A stretch of 64,000 bases of DNA, taken from positions 1 to 64,000 of the forward strand of contig MABD01000017.1 in assembly GCA_002162955.1 (NCBI GenBank), read 5' to 3'. The position numbers and the translations under genes were made by a program. The notes under the pieces were generated by a model. The model was not told the DNA's origin, did no database searches, and saw only the letters and a list, made by a program, of their open reading frames with translations. This DNA comes from Gammaproteobacteria bacterium 45_16_T64 (GTDB lineage Bacteria > Pseudomonadota > Gammaproteobacteria > Pseudomonadales > Ketobacteraceae). Positions 37,010 through 46,510 of the stretch are shown here, piece by piece. Every line of letters starts with the position of its first letter. Position 1 is the stretch's first letter.

Positions 37010-38509
37010 TTAGGTTGCGGTACTCAACTGGTAATTCGCCATGCTCATTAGGTTTTGCTCTTGAGTATGCTCCATTTCCGCTAGGATTCCATCCAATGCT
37101 TGACTAATAGCGGTCGAGTTTTTAATCATGGCAAGCTTAGACCAGGTATTACGCCGCCCTGCCAATATAAGGTCTTCTATTTCAGACACGCCCTGATAGC
37201 TAAATAAGGCATTCCGCCAATGGAAGTCTTTTTTCCTAAGAATGATATTGATATCACCCGTGTACTGCTGATCCAATACCGCATGCGCAAGTAAAATAGC
37301 CGGGCTCGCAAACGATGAACCGTAGTGAGACATGGTATTTTCCGCGCGTAACATCAGATCTTTTAGCGCATCAAGAATCAATTTAGGCAGTACTCGAACA
37401 ACACTTTTATTCTTTTGTAGTTTAGGCTCGCTCACAAAAGGCGAGGCCAATGGATTGATTAAGCTCACGATATAGTGATTCACCCCGTACAATCGCGATA
37501 ATCGCTTCGCTGGCAAATCTTCGGCAAACGAACCGTCATACCACTTTCGAGAGGGTAGGTAAGGTTTGGCTTTTCCATCTTTGCCTTTTGCATACAATGT
37601 TACCGGCGAAACCACACCAGGCACACTGGCAGACGCATCAATCGCTGAACGGATATATACATTGGGCGATGTAATAGCATTCATTAGGCGCGATGTCTGA
37701 TGCTTCTCCGCTGGTGCAATGGATACGTTAATATTACGTCCTGTGTGCTCATAAGCTTCCTGAAACGTCATATCATTGGAAAAGCTATCTATGAGCATCT
37801 CTTTGATTAGCTGCGGTGTATAGCCTTCATGTAGCCCAGAAAGCACTAACATCGGATTCTGATCAATAGGCAGATCATATTTAAAATTGGCAAAATGCCC
37901 TGCACGAAGCTCTTCATTGGTCATCGTACCAATCTGCGCAGCCATAATCGAACCCGCGCTCGCACCGGATATCACATTCGGCAAACACTCATTATCGATA
38001 AGTGTTTGCACCACACCATGATGAAAATAGATTAACCCCGCCCCACCACTCAACATTAACGCAGACCGACCGTAGCAATGACTAGCACGACGGAAAAAAT
38101 CGAGTTTTTCAGTGAAAGGAACATCTTTTTCAGAAGCACAGGCGATCATATGCAATGAACGTACAATCACATCCACATAATCGTCAATCAATTGTTTAGT
38201 ACCAAGCTTAGACTGGGCATAGAGTAGTGGTCGCCCCATTCCTCCCATATTGCCATGTATCCCCTCATTCAGGGCATACAATAGATCTGAATAGTTTCCC
38301 TCATCAAGAAACCGCAAAAGGTTGTCGTGGCGAATACGAATTTCACTACTGTCGTATAAACTACTATCGTCTTCGACTTTCCATTGTTCACGACCCGAAA
38401 GCTCATCGTGGTTTTTAGCGTTATTTACCCAGTCATCGAAACACAAGGATTTCTCCATTCGACGTTCAATACTCTTCAAGCGAACACTGTTAACCACCGA
38501 CGAATCCAT
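37010..38509 (-). CDS. Patatin-like phospholipase with N-terminal DUF3336-like region
   Basis: 499 residues from ATG 38509, with AAAGGTGG upstream. The ~150-residue N-terminal region resembles DUF3336 of triacylglycerol lipases such as SDP1 and TGL3-5. The patatin core has the oxyanion GGAGL, nucleophile Ser184 in GASAG, and the catalytic Asp325 in DGS. It is a serine lipase acting on triacylglycerol or phospholipid. Likely cytoplasmic or membrane-associated, as no signal peptide is seen. It lies among other lipid-hydrolysing genes. Confidence 0.92.
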   Translation of the reverse strand: MDSSVVNSVRLKSIERRMEKSLCFDDWVNNAKNHDELSGREQWKVEDDSSLYDSSEIRIRHDNLLRFLDEGNYSDLLYALNEGIHGNMGGMGRPLLYAQSKLGTKQLIDDYVDVIVRSLHMIACASEKDVPFTEKLDFFRRASHCYGRSALMLSGGAGLIYFHHGVVQTLIDNECLPNVISGASAGSIMAAQIGTMTNEELRAGHFANFKYDLPIDQNPMLVLSGLHEGYTPQLIKEMLIDSFSNDMTFQEAYEHTGRNINVSIAPAEKHQTSRLMNAITSPNVYIRSAIDASASVPGVVSPVTLYAKGKDGKAKPYLPSRKWYDGSFAEDLPAKRLSRLYGVNHYIVSLINPLASPFVSEPKLQKNKSVVRVLPKLILDALKDLMLRAENTMSHYGSSFASPAILLAHAVLDQQYTGDINIILRKKDFHWRNALFSYQGVSEIEDLILAGRRNTWSKLAMIKNSTAISQALDGILAEMEHTQEQNLMSMANYQLSTAT

Positions 38510-38585
38510 AAATACCACCTTTATAAATGCAGCTACTCCTTTATAAATCTAGCATATTATTCGCTAAATGCTTGATTTATAAAAA

Positions 38586-39338
38586 TTAGTAGCCGGTTTC
38601 TGGTCTTTTCCCCAGTACTACCCCCAATCCTTGGTTAAAAGTACGCATTATTGATTGTGCCCTAGGATTTTTCTTACCGATAATAAGATGATAACTGGTA
38701 AGATGCACAGATTTAGGATGATGCGTAATAATGTCACGCTGCTCCTTTTCTAAAAGGGAGTTGATAAGAAAGTACCCTACTTCTTTGTTTGATACCACTA
38801 AGTCTACTCGTCCGATCAGTAGCTTTTTGAAATTTGCTGCCTCATCAGGAATACGTTCCATGCGAAAGGTATTTAATTTTTCACCGGTTTCCAATACGCT
38901 ACCATAGTAATATCCCGTACTCCCACCAATCACGTACCCTTCCAAATCTTCTAATGTTTTCCAATCAAACTTTTTATCTTTACGATAAAAAAGTACATTA
39001 TGCGATATCATTACCGGATCACTATACAAGAAGCGCCGCTCTCTCTCCGGGCTTTTCACCCATACTGCTGTGGCATCCCAATCCGCTATTCGAGTGAGGT
39101 CATAGGAGCGTTTCCACGGAAAAAACCCGGTTTTAACTTGTAATCCTTGAGACTTAAATGCGGAATTGACAATTCGACTGACCGACCCAAAACCCGGCAA
39201 CTCTTCACTAATAAAAGGCGGCCACTCACCTAACGCAACACTAACACTGCTCCGATTCTCTTCGGCATTAGTACACCAAGCGTTTCCTATAAAACCAACC
39301 CATACTATACACACAATGATTAATCGAATTGTTGTCAT
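38586..39338 (-). CDS. Periplasmic amino-acid-type substrate-binding protein
   Basis: 250 residues with a signal peptide (cleavage near NAWC-TNA) and an SBP_bac_3 type fold: ALGEWPPFISEELPGFG, FFPWKRSYDL, WVKSPERERRFLYSDP and ILIGKKNPRAQ-like sequence near the end. This class binds amino acids or related compounds. It is next to the membrane diguanylate cyclase gene on the same strand with no transporter genes, so it may present a ligand to that cyclase or act as a stand-alone sensor. ATG with a weak ribosome-binding site. Confidence 0.82.
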   Translation of the reverse strand: MTTIRLIIVCIVWVGFIGNAWCTNAEENRSSVSVALGEWPPFISEELPGFGSVSRIVNSAFKSQGLQVKTGFFPWKRSYDLTRIADWDATAVWVKSPERERRFLYSDPVMISHNVLFYRKDKKFDWKTLEDLEGYVIGGSTGYYYGSVLETGEKLNTFRMERIPDEAANFKKLLIGRVDLVVSNKEVGYFLINSLLEKEQRDIITHHPKSVHLTSYHLIIGKKNPRAQSIMRTFNQGLGVVLGKRPETGY

Positions 39339-39461
39339 GTCGATACGTTGCCCCAGAAACTTATTAACGCGAAATGTATAGTAACAAATATGGGTGCCAT
39401 ACTCCTAGTGTTGTCATTACAATCTATCGCTATTTTTGTGATGCAAGATAAACGATATGCA

Positions 39462-41228
39462 TCACGCACCTTTTTGTTCGATGTGTTGATAACACTCTAC
39501 GCGGTTACGTCCCATTTTTTTTGCTTGGTATAAGGCAGCATCTGCTCGCTGAATACTACTCTCAAGATCAATACCATGTCCTACCATTGACACACCGATA
39601 CTCGTCGTTATCTTTATCGATTCCCGCGTATTCATTTCGGTTCCTTCGATGATAGTCCGCAGTCGATTAGCAACTTCGTAAGCACTATCAAACGTAGTAT
39701 GCGTTAACATAATGGCAAATTCTTCACCGCCAATTCGCCCAACGATATCACCATCCCTGCATACCCCTTTACACACACTCGCAAATTGCTTCAATACGCG
39801 ATCGCCCACATGATGTCCATTCTCATCATTAATGTGTTTAAATAGATCGATATCCAAATACAACAATGCCATCAGATAATGATGCCTGTTACCACGAGAG
39901 ACTTCTTTTTGTGCCTGTTCCATGAAATACCGGCGGTTGTAGCATCCCGTCAGCCCATCGATCGTCGCGAAGGTGCGCAACTCTCTTTCCAGCACCTTTC
40001 TATTCTCGATATTGACCATCATACCTACCACACCCTGATACTGAGAGGACGTGGCTTTTAACGGTGCTTTACTGATTAGCAGCTCATGTACATTACCGCG
40101 GGAATCTACTAACGAAGACTCATAAGTTAATGCCTCCCGAGTCGACATAATTCCCGCATCGGCTTTATCCTCTTGCGCAGCGCCAGATTCATCCAGAAAA
40201 TCGCCGTCAGTCAGTTTGTCGCAATCATTATCATTATAATCATCAATACGAAATTCAGACTTAAATGCTTCATTTACAACGCGATAATCACCATCCGAGT
40301 GTTTGTAGAAAACTGGATTTGGAATACTCTCGATCAATTGCGACATAAAATCGTGCGCAGAGGCTAACTCTTCCGTTCGCATCTCCACACGATGCTCTAG
40401 TTTATCGTTTAAGTCTTGCACCTCATGCAACACTGCATGCTTTTGTCTAATTTCCGTATTAAGTTTACTGTTCGAATCCTCTAATTCATCTCCCGCTTCC
40501 TGCAATCGCAATAACATCTGATTAAACACAACACTCAACCGTGTTAATTCATCCTCACCTTTGTGTTTTTCAATAATTGAGGACGAAATCGATCCAAAAT
40601 TAACACCCTGAACAATATCCGTTAACTCTTTTAGTGGCTTCACCAAATGACGCCGAAGCACCAAGGTAAATAGAAACCATAATGACAACGTCTTTAATAC
40701 AGCGCTGCAAAGAATTATCAATAAACTGTATTTCACCCCTTCTATCATCATTGCTTGGTTGCTATATAACGTCAGTACCGCAATTGGCTTGTCATTACCT
40801 TCACGATAAATGGTAAGGGGCCGTTCGATAATATCTTCTTCAAGAAAAGAGAATGTGACCTCTAACGATCCAGAATTTTGCGAACCCGCTTCTCCGAGCT
40901 TTCCCGGCACCTGACCTTTTTGAACAATTGCCTGTCCAAGCATTAGTTCTCTAACGCTCACCCCCGTCACCAGTGGAATTTTTAAAACGCCATCACTAAT
41001 GGATTCGAGCCGCATTTCATCAAAATCCCAAATGGCCAACGCCAAGCTTCGCTCAATGGAGCTGCTGTATACATCAAGCTTCTGAATAAAACTGTGTTTA
41101 TGACGGACATAAACATCCACCATCTGAAAGGCTGTCAGCACACTGGCGATGAAAAAATAAATAACAAAGATTCGAAAAAAAATCTTAGCGGAAAGGGATT
41201 GAAATATGGATCTCTTTGGCTGCGTCAT
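39462..41228 (-). CDS. Membrane diguanylate cyclase with PAS domain
   Basis: 588 residues from ATG 41228; the TTG nine codons earlier is less likely. Transmembrane helices at about 16-38 and 156-180 flank a periplasmic sensor domain. A HAMP-like linker and coiled coil follow, then a PAS domain (about 290-400, with PNPVFYKHSDG), and a GGDEF domain with the active signature GGEEF at 500-504. An RxxD inhibitory site (RDGD) lies five residues before it, so product inhibition is likely retained. It makes c-di-GMP from GTP in response to an unknown signal. It is paired with the upstream-binding-protein gene. Confidence 0.92.
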   Translation of the reverse strand: MTQPKRSIFQSLSAKIFFRIFVIYFFIASVLTAFQMVDVYVRHKHSFIQKLDVYSSSIERSLALAIWDFDEMRLESISDGVLKIPLVTGVSVRELMLGQAIVQKGQVPGKLGEAGSQNSGSLEVTFSFLEEDIIERPLTIYREGNDKPIAVLTLYSNQAMMIEGVKYSLLIILCSAVLKTLSLWFLFTLVLRRHLVKPLKELTDIVQGVNFGSISSSIIEKHKGEDELTRLSVVFNQMLLRLQEAGDELEDSNSKLNTEIRQKHAVLHEVQDLNDKLEHRVEMRTEELASAHDFMSQLIESIPNPVFYKHSDGDYRVVNEAFKSEFRIDDYNDNDCDKLTDGDFLDESGAAQEDKADAGIMSTREALTYESSLVDSRGNVHELLISKAPLKATSSQYQGVVGMMVNIENRKVLERELRTFATIDGLTGCYNRRYFMEQAQKEVSRGNRHHYLMALLYLDIDLFKHINDENGHHVGDRVLKQFASVCKGVCRDGDIVGRIGGEEFAIMLTHTTFDSAYEVANRLRTIIEGTEMNTRESIKITTSIGVSMVGHGIDLESSIQRADAALYQAKKMGRNRVECYQHIEQKGA

Positions 41229-41259
41229 ATAATGATACCAAACCACAGAAAGCAACGTG

Positions 41260-41306
41260 AAAAAGCTACGCTAGAAAATGACCATTGATATCTTTCCTAG
41301 CGTAGC
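41260..41306 (-). terminator. Terminator of the acetyl-CoA hydrolase gene
   Basis: On the minus strand GCTACGCTAG (41306-41297) pairs perfectly with CTAGCGTAGC (41274-41265), followed by TTTTT (41264-41260). It lies 53 bp after the acyl-CoA enzyme stop and 32 bp before the start of the cyclase. Confidence 0.75.
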
Positions 41307-41358
41307 CCACTCGCGGTAGAATTTCAATTTTGTGACGCAGTTGACAAACCTAGTTAGG

Positions 41359-43566
41359 TTATAGTGACTTTAGATATCCATTATCTTCAAGTTCTAACAA
41401 TAACAGATGCTGCAACAATACTTCTTTTGCCGTCTCTGGGTGCTCTAACCCAATACGCTGCAAATAAGGTGCTGCCTGAGCCTCATCAGACGAATTAATA
41501 AAACTTCTCAATACTGCTTTGATCATTGATTTAGGCTCTTCCATGGTAGCTTTTATTTTCCGCAAGCTTTTGCCTAACGCAACTTCTTCTTCAGTAAAAT
41601 CAGAGCCAAGAGGAAAGTTAGGGAAGTACCCCTGTTGTTGCCATTGATTTAATTGCTCGGCTAATCGAGATGGCGTGTTGTTCCGATACTCGTTAGGAAT
41701 TTCGTATTGTGATGACAGTTTGCCTTGAGCTTTCGCATCCTCCACCAACTCCTGTTGAAAGGCAGAATCCGCCACTGCGATCAGAGCGATAATTACCTGC
41801 TCATCGGTTTTACCTCGCAAATCGGCAATACCGTACTCCGTCACCACCATGTCCCGCAAATGCCTTGGGATTGTCGTGTGACCATATTGAGTGACGATAT
41901 TTGATTGACGTTGCTTGCCTTCCCCTCGGGTACTTCTGACACACAATATGGAGCGAGCCCCTGATAATTTATGCGCCATCGCAACAAAGTCATACTGACC
42001 ACCAACACCACTTATTACCGTTCCATCTTCCAAACCATCGGATACCACTGCGCCACTGAGAGTTACCATCATGCCGGTATTGATAAATCGCGCATCTTGC
42101 CGCTGCGCATGTAACAACTCAGGATCAAAATCTAGTTGATTAATGTGCCCAACGCTAGACATACAAATATTTTCGCTTTGCTCCCGCGGCATATCCCTTA
42201 ATTGCTGGTAAAAATCTTCAGGACCCAAAAAGAACCCACCGTGCATATAGACGCCTCTCTGCAGCGTTTCACCAAGGCAGTACTCACAGATTTCCGCAAA
42301 GTTATGGTCGTTAGTGAGATACAGTGTAAAACGTCGTGTATCCACACGAATAGTATCGTTATCCCACACAACCTGCTCAGAGAAAATCCCCCAATGCTGC
42401 AAATAAGTCACATCTTGGAAGGTTAACTGTGAATCGATCACCCCCGCATTCATCAATACCGTTAAGGTATTGGGGCTTACCTTCTCTTCAATCAACCCCT
42501 GATTAATCAACTGCTGGAGTTGAACGTCATCGTAGACTTTTCGCTTCACAATACCGCTTTGGATTAGGTGCATAAATCCATTAACAAACATTTCGCTGGA
42601 GCCATACAGGCCTTTTTCAAAAGTATCATCCCCGCCCACTTTTGCTAACAACGCGGGGTCGATATCACATTGCGCTAGAATCTGCTGATAAGTACCGTTT
42701 TCCTGATGACGTAGCTGAGAGGCATAGACAATCGCATCCCCCAAGGAACCTATGCCTATTTGTAAAGTACCACCATCACGGATAAGCGCACTTGCGTACA
42801 AGCCAGCAAAATAGTCCTGTAACGGTACCGCCATATTGGGTGGCGCGAATAACCGTGTATTGTATTGCGGATTGCGTAACACCAGGTCAAAACAATCGGG
42901 CTCGATCATCGCGTGGTTATACATAAAGGGCAGATCATCATGCACCTGTGCAATCGTCACTACCGGACGACCATCTTCCCGTGCTTGATCCAATAGTGGC
43001 CACAGATCCAGCGTCACATCCGTATTACAACTCAAACTAAACCAATCTTCACCGTCAAACTGCTCGGCCGCCACCATCTGCGCCAGCACATTTACGCCAT
43101 TGTCCAATAGATCTCGGCACACAAAGGTATAGTTGGTAGAAATGTAGTGCTGTTGTGCCGATGCGACGTGTTTCATCGCTCCGGCTTTAAAATAGAACTC
43201 AGATACCGTGATATTGTCTGGTAACGTATTGGCGCGCATCGCCTGCATATATTCCAACGATTCATAATCACCAAATACTCGTTCCACAAAAGGTACGAGA
43301 AATTTCGCCTCCATCACATCCTTTGGTTGTGGTTTCTCAAGAGACAACGCAGTGATAATACGCAGTGATATTTCAGGATTTGATTTAGCTTTTTGATAAA
43401 ACGCATTCACTAACTGATTAGGTTTTCCCAACCCCAGCGGCAAACCTAACACAATGGTATTACCAATTTTTTCGATGACATTATCAACACAACGCATCGC
43501 GTCTTGAAACTGTTCCATGAAATCACTCAACAATGGATGGATAGAGATGTGAATATTCTCCGCCAT
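41359..43566 (-). CDS. Acetyl-CoA hydrolase/transferase family protein
   Basis: 735 residues from ATG 43566 (a TTG 11 codons earlier is possible). It belongs to the acetyl-CoA hydrolase/CoA-transferase family, with an N-terminal half around VLGLPLGLGKPN and a C-terminal CoA-transferase portion (VSDGLEDGTVISGVGGQYDFVAMAHKL, IVTQYGHTTIPRHLRDMVVTEYGIADL). These enzymes hydrolyse acetyl-CoA or transfer CoA between acetate and other acids. The long form is common in gammaproteobacteria. It ends with a strong terminator. Confidence 0.9.
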   Translation of the reverse strand: MAENIHISIHPLLSDFMEQFQDAMRCVDNVIEKIGNTIVLGLPLGLGKPNQLVNAFYQKAKSNPEISLRIITALSLEKPQPKDVMEAKFLVPFVERVFGDYESLEYMQAMRANTLPDNITVSEFYFKAGAMKHVASAQQHYISTNYTFVCRDLLDNGVNVLAQMVAAEQFDGEDWFSLSCNTDVTLDLWPLLDQAREDGRPVVTIAQVHDDLPFMYNHAMIEPDCFDLVLRNPQYNTRLFAPPNMAVPLQDYFAGLYASALIRDGGTLQIGIGSLGDAIVYASQLRHQENGTYQQILAQCDIDPALLAKVGGDDTFEKGLYGSSEMFVNGFMHLIQSGIVKRKVYDDVQLQQLINQGLIEEKVSPNTLTVLMNAGVIDSQLTFQDVTYLQHWGIFSEQVVWDNDTIRVDTRRFTLYLTNDHNFAEICEYCLGETLQRGVYMHGGFFLGPEDFYQQLRDMPREQSENICMSSVGHINQLDFDPELLHAQRQDARFINTGMMVTLSGAVVSDGLEDGTVISGVGGQYDFVAMAHKLSGARSILCVRSTRGEGKQRQSNIVTQYGHTTIPRHLRDMVVTEYGIADLRGKTDEQVIIALIAVADSAFQQELVEDAKAQGKLSSQYEIPNEYRNNTPSRLAEQLNQWQQQGYFPNFPLGSDFTEEEVALGKSLRKIKATMEEPKSMIKAVLRSFINSSDEAQAAPYLQRIGLEHPETAKEVLLQHLLLLELEDNGYLKSL

Positions 43567-43639
43567 TTTACCATAAAAATGTCGCTGCGAGACATTCAAT
43601 ATCTAGGTGTCTCTACCTAGCGGCCCTACAAACGTAGAA

Positions 43640-44227
43640 TTAGTGATAATTTTCCGTCGTTAGCACACCCGATCTAATTGAATCACAAAATATTCTAAGT
43701 CCTGACAATATTTTGTTGGATATCTCAAAATTATTGACTATACCTATCGCATCAAGTGCGCTGCCCAACAACGGAACAGTAACATAAGCATCATCGATGA
43801 TATTTCCTGACATCGTTCTAATCACCTCTTTCAGCGCGACTTGTGCATGGTTTGCCCTTGGCGACGTATTAACTAACATCACCGGTATATCCACGAATTC
43901 TTCTCCACTCACTAGCCAATCCAATGCATTTTTTAATACACCCGTGATTCCGTGAGCATATTCAGGGCTGGCAATGATCAATCCATCCGCTCGGGCCAAA
44001 CGTTGTTTGAATGCAGTCACTTCTGCTACATTCTTATCTTCAAGATCAGGATTAAATAAAGGGAGCGCCCCCATACTCCGATAGACATCTATCTCAACGC
44101 CCATTGGCGATAGCGTCATTAACGCATTAATCATCGCTGAATTATATGACGCTCGTCGTAGACTTCCTGATATTGCTAACAACGTTAGGGAGGAATCGTT
44201 AGTATCAGTATTCCTTCGCTTATCCAT
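43640..44227 (-). CDS. NAD(P)H-dependent FMN reductase
   Basis: 195 residues. Flavodoxin-like reductase with the phosphate-binding SGSLRRASYN and the flavin motif SPEYAHGITGVLKNALDW. It reduces FMN, quinones or azo compounds with NAD(P)H. ATG 44227 is chosen because AAGGTTTG precedes it; the TTG one codon earlier is less likely. It is 12 bp downstream of the MepA-like gene on the same strand. Confidence 0.92.
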   Translation of the reverse strand: MDKRRNTDTNDSSLTLLAISGSLRRASYNSAMINALMTLSPMGVEIDVYRSMGALPLFNPDLEDKNVAEVTAFKQRLARADGLIIASPEYAHGITGVLKNALDWLVSGEEFVDIPVMLVNTSPRANHAQVALKEVIRTMSGNIIDDAYVTVPLLGSALDAIGIVNNFEISNKILSGLRIFCDSIRSGVLTTENYH

Positions 44228-44239
44228 CAAACCTTAGCC

Positions 44240-44929
44240 TTATATATTTTTACACGGAATAATAAAATCGACGTGATAATGTTCATCATGCCTGACCCAC
44301 GAACGTTTCTTTGAAAAAGAAATATTATTTTTTAGATATTCTCCGTTTTTCGTTTTGTATAATTTTGATTGTAATTCGGGATCGAAAATCACTCGCCACA
44401 GATTAAACCCTTGCGTTATTGCTTCTTTATGTAAGGCAACAATATGTGATGCCATCGCTTCATAGTCGATAACCAAATTTTCGTAACGAGAATTCTTATC
44501 AAACTCGATATCATAGCCAAACTTATTTAATGGATGCGTTGGCAAATGAACCGATATTCCTGCCTCATCCTTCACCGGCGTCATAAAATCTATCGACAAT
44601 CCGTTGCGATGGGTCTTATGAGGAGAAAACTCACCGCCTTCTTTAAATCCCGTCTCTGCATATTTATATACTTTAGTTGGATCAGACTGTGCCAAATTTT
44701 TATAACTTTGAACCACTATATCCCTGACTGACGAATGCACAAACGTACGCCCAGCCAGACGCGCCACCTGACTATAGCCTTCATAATTAGCACCACTCGA
44801 GGGAAGAGCCACACCTCTGTCTAAACGCCCATTCGACGTCGTTCCGTAACATTCGCTGGTTTCAGAGCGTATAACTCCGGGTAAAAAAACGAACGTTAAT
44901 AGACATAGTCCTATTATTTGTTTCTTCAT
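44240..44929 (-). CDS. MepA-like murein endopeptidase (M74 family)
   Basis: 229 residues with a Sec signal peptide (cleavage near IRSETS). It has the LAS-type metal site of penicillin-insensitive murein endopeptidase MepA: H104, H107 and D114 in SPHKTHRNGLSIDF, and H214, H217, H219 in RHDEHYHVDF. It should hydrolyse D-alanyl-meso-diaminopimelyl bonds in peptidoglycan. The product of an upstream short gene overlaps by ATGA. Its neighbours do not explain a special role. Confidence 0.85.
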   Translation of the reverse strand: MKKQIIGLCLLTFVFLPGVIRSETSECYGTTSNGRLDRGVALPSSGANYEGYSQVARLAGRTFVHSSVRDIVVQSYKNLAQSDPTKVYKYAETGFKEGGEFSPHKTHRNGLSIDFMTPVKDEAGISVHLPTHPLNKFGYDIEFDKNSRYENLVIDYEAMASHIVALHKEAITQGFNLWRVIFDPELQSKLYKTKNGEYLKNNISFSKKRSWVRHDEHYHVDFIIPCKNI

Positions 44930-45105
44930 AATCTACTCAAATTAACCGCAACGGTCTCGTTAGACTGGCAACAACCCTGCCTGTTCCCAGTTTTTCTCAA
45001 AATAGGGCGCAATATAGCAATAAAAACCACGAATCGTTTCTCCGTATTATCAACCAGTTGCACATAGATCTTGCTGACAATATCCAGATTGTAAATTAAG
45101 CCCAT
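44926..45105 (-). CDS. Possible small protein overlapping mepA-like start
   Basis: 59 residues from ATG 45105, ending in a TGA that overlaps the ATG of the MepA-like gene (ATGA). A hydrophobic stretch (FVVFIAILRPIL) is followed by a basic cysteine-containing tail. The coupling and GAGAGC upstream favour a real gene; the absence of any recognised family does not. It is small and could be spurious. Confidence 0.3.
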   Translation of the reverse strand: MGLIYNLDIVSKIYVQLVDNTEKRFVVFIAILRPILRKTGNRQGCCQSNETVAVNLSRL

Positions 45106-45416
45106 AGTATACAAGCTCTCTCGTTCGCGTGCTCCTCAACACTACGTCTGTACACTACGCCTCCCCCTTAGACCCATACGCAGACCCACCTATCGGTCAG
45201 ATCACTAGTTACATAACATTACTCACAAGTGTTCGTATCCGTCATAATCCTACAATTTTATATCACCCATTGTTCCTATAGTGGTAATGCATGCACTCAG
45301 AAGCTTCATAAAACAAACACATTAGGTTAACAACGAAGATCACATCGATACCTAATGATCAATAAAAAGAAAGAGACGATTCCTCACGGATCGTCTCATG
45401 TTAATGAGGTATTATC
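45106..45416. promoter_or_regulatory. Lipase leader with an 8-bp hairpin before the start codon
   Basis: This 311-bp region must hold the lipase promoter. At 45373-45397 GAGACGAT pairs with ATCGTCTC around a 9-base loop, 19 bases before the ATG. The ribosome-binding site GAGGT (about 45406) lies just after the hairpin. There is no T-run, so the hairpin is not a terminator; it may act on translation or mRNA stability. Confidence 0.45.
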
Positions 45417-46454
45417 ATGTCCACACTTCGGCTGTTAAGTCTTTCATTTAACCGGGCGTTACAACGCCTCACCCGATCTAATGTCCATCTGCTATTAGTT
45501 GCATCCTTGATTGCCGGCGGATTGTCCGTTGCCCCCAATCAAGCCCACGCGTGGTCATTATTTGGCGGCGGCAGCAAGACCTATGCAAAAACAAAAAACC
45601 CTATTGTCTTAGTTGGCGGATTTTTTGCTTTTGATAGCATTATTGGCATCGAAATGTTCTTTGGTATCGAAAAGCACTTGGAAAAATATGGTGCAACCGT
45701 ATACAACACCAACGTCAGTGCCTTCCAATCCGATGAATTCCGCGGCGAAGAACTTATTCTTCAAATTGAAGAAATTCTAGCGGTCAGTGGTGCAAAGAAA
45801 GTTAACATTCTAGCCCACAGTCAAGGTTCTCCGACATCTCGTTATGTTGCTGCCGTTAGACCTGACCTCATTGCATCAGTCACCTCCATCCATGGGATGA
45901 ATCGAGGCACCGATATCGCTGACGTGATCCGTAATATCGCACCAGAAGACGGTATTACCGAAAAACTATTAGAAGGACTCGCACAAGGCATCGGCTATAT
46001 CGTTGAGTTCTTGTCTGGTGGCCCTAACCCATCCGAACAAACTGCAATTGCCATATTAAAAGCGGCTCACACAGAGGGTGCGGCTGAATTTAACGCGCTT
46101 TATCCCGCGGCAGTACCGACGTCTTCTTGTGGTCGCTATGGATCACCAAAAGTGAACGGCGTGAATTATTACTCCTGGGGTGGTATCGGTGGTCGATTCT
46201 ACACACTATCGAATCCACTGGATCTATTAGATCAGGCAATGTTCCACATCACACCGTTAATGTTTAAGAAGGGCACCAAGCACGACGGGGTTGTTCCTCT
46301 ATGCGGACAATATCTAGGTAAGCCTATCCGTCATAATTACCGTCACAACCACGTAGATGCCGTACGTCACCTATTTGGATTGATCGGGCTAACCACTGAT
46401 CCTAAAGTACTTTATCGTAACCATGCTAACCGATTAAAAAAGGCTGGCCTGTAA
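45417..46454 (+). CDS. Secreted triacylglycerol lipase (family I)
   Basis: 345 residues with a long signal peptide (about 45 residues, ending AHA). The nucleophile Ser135 is in AHSQG, with Asp290 (HDGVVP) and His312 (NHVDAVRH) completing the triad. A Cys238-Cys297 pair can form the family disulfide. The usual oxyanion HG dipeptide is replaced by GG in VLVGGFFAFD. Family I.1/I.2 lipases are folded by a dedicated membrane foldase, and that gene lies directly downstream, so this enzyme should be exported by the type II pathway. It hydrolyses long-chain triglycerides. Confidence 0.93.
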   Translation: MSTLRLLSLSFNRALQRLTRSNVHLLLVASLIAGGLSVAPNQAHAWSLFGGGSKTYAKTKNPIVLVGGFFAFDSIIGIEMFFGIEKHLEKYGATVYNTNVSAFQSDEFRGEELILQIEEILAVSGAKKVNILAHSQGSPTSRYVAAVRPDLIASVTSIHGMNRGTDIADVIRNIAPEDGITEKLLEGLAQGIGYIVEFLSGGPNPSEQTAIAILKAAHTEGAAEFNALYPAAVPTSSCGRYGSPKVNGVNYYSWGGIGGRFYTLSNPLDLLDQAMFHITPLMFKKGTKHDGVVPLCGQYLGKPIRHNYRHNHVDAVRHLFGLIGLTTDPKVLYRNHANRLKKAGL

Positions 46455-46463
46455 ACCCCTCCT

Positions 46464-46492
46464 GGGCGGTTCACGTTTGGCCGCCCTTTTTT
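46464..46492 (+). terminator. Intrinsic terminator between lipase and foldase genes
   Basis: GGGCGG (46464-46469) pairs with CCGCCC (46481-46486) over an 11-base loop, followed directly by six T residues. It lies 10 bp after the lipase stop and 18 bp before the foldase ATG, so most transcripts of the pair should stop there. Confidence 0.85.
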
Positions 46493-46510
46493 ACCATAAA
46501 GGTAAAGCCC

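Noticed and set aside
43567-43599. N-terminal extension of the acetyl-CoA hydrolase from a TTG
   Set aside because: No ribosome-binding site favours the TTG; ATG 43566 is the simpler start, although neither is certain.
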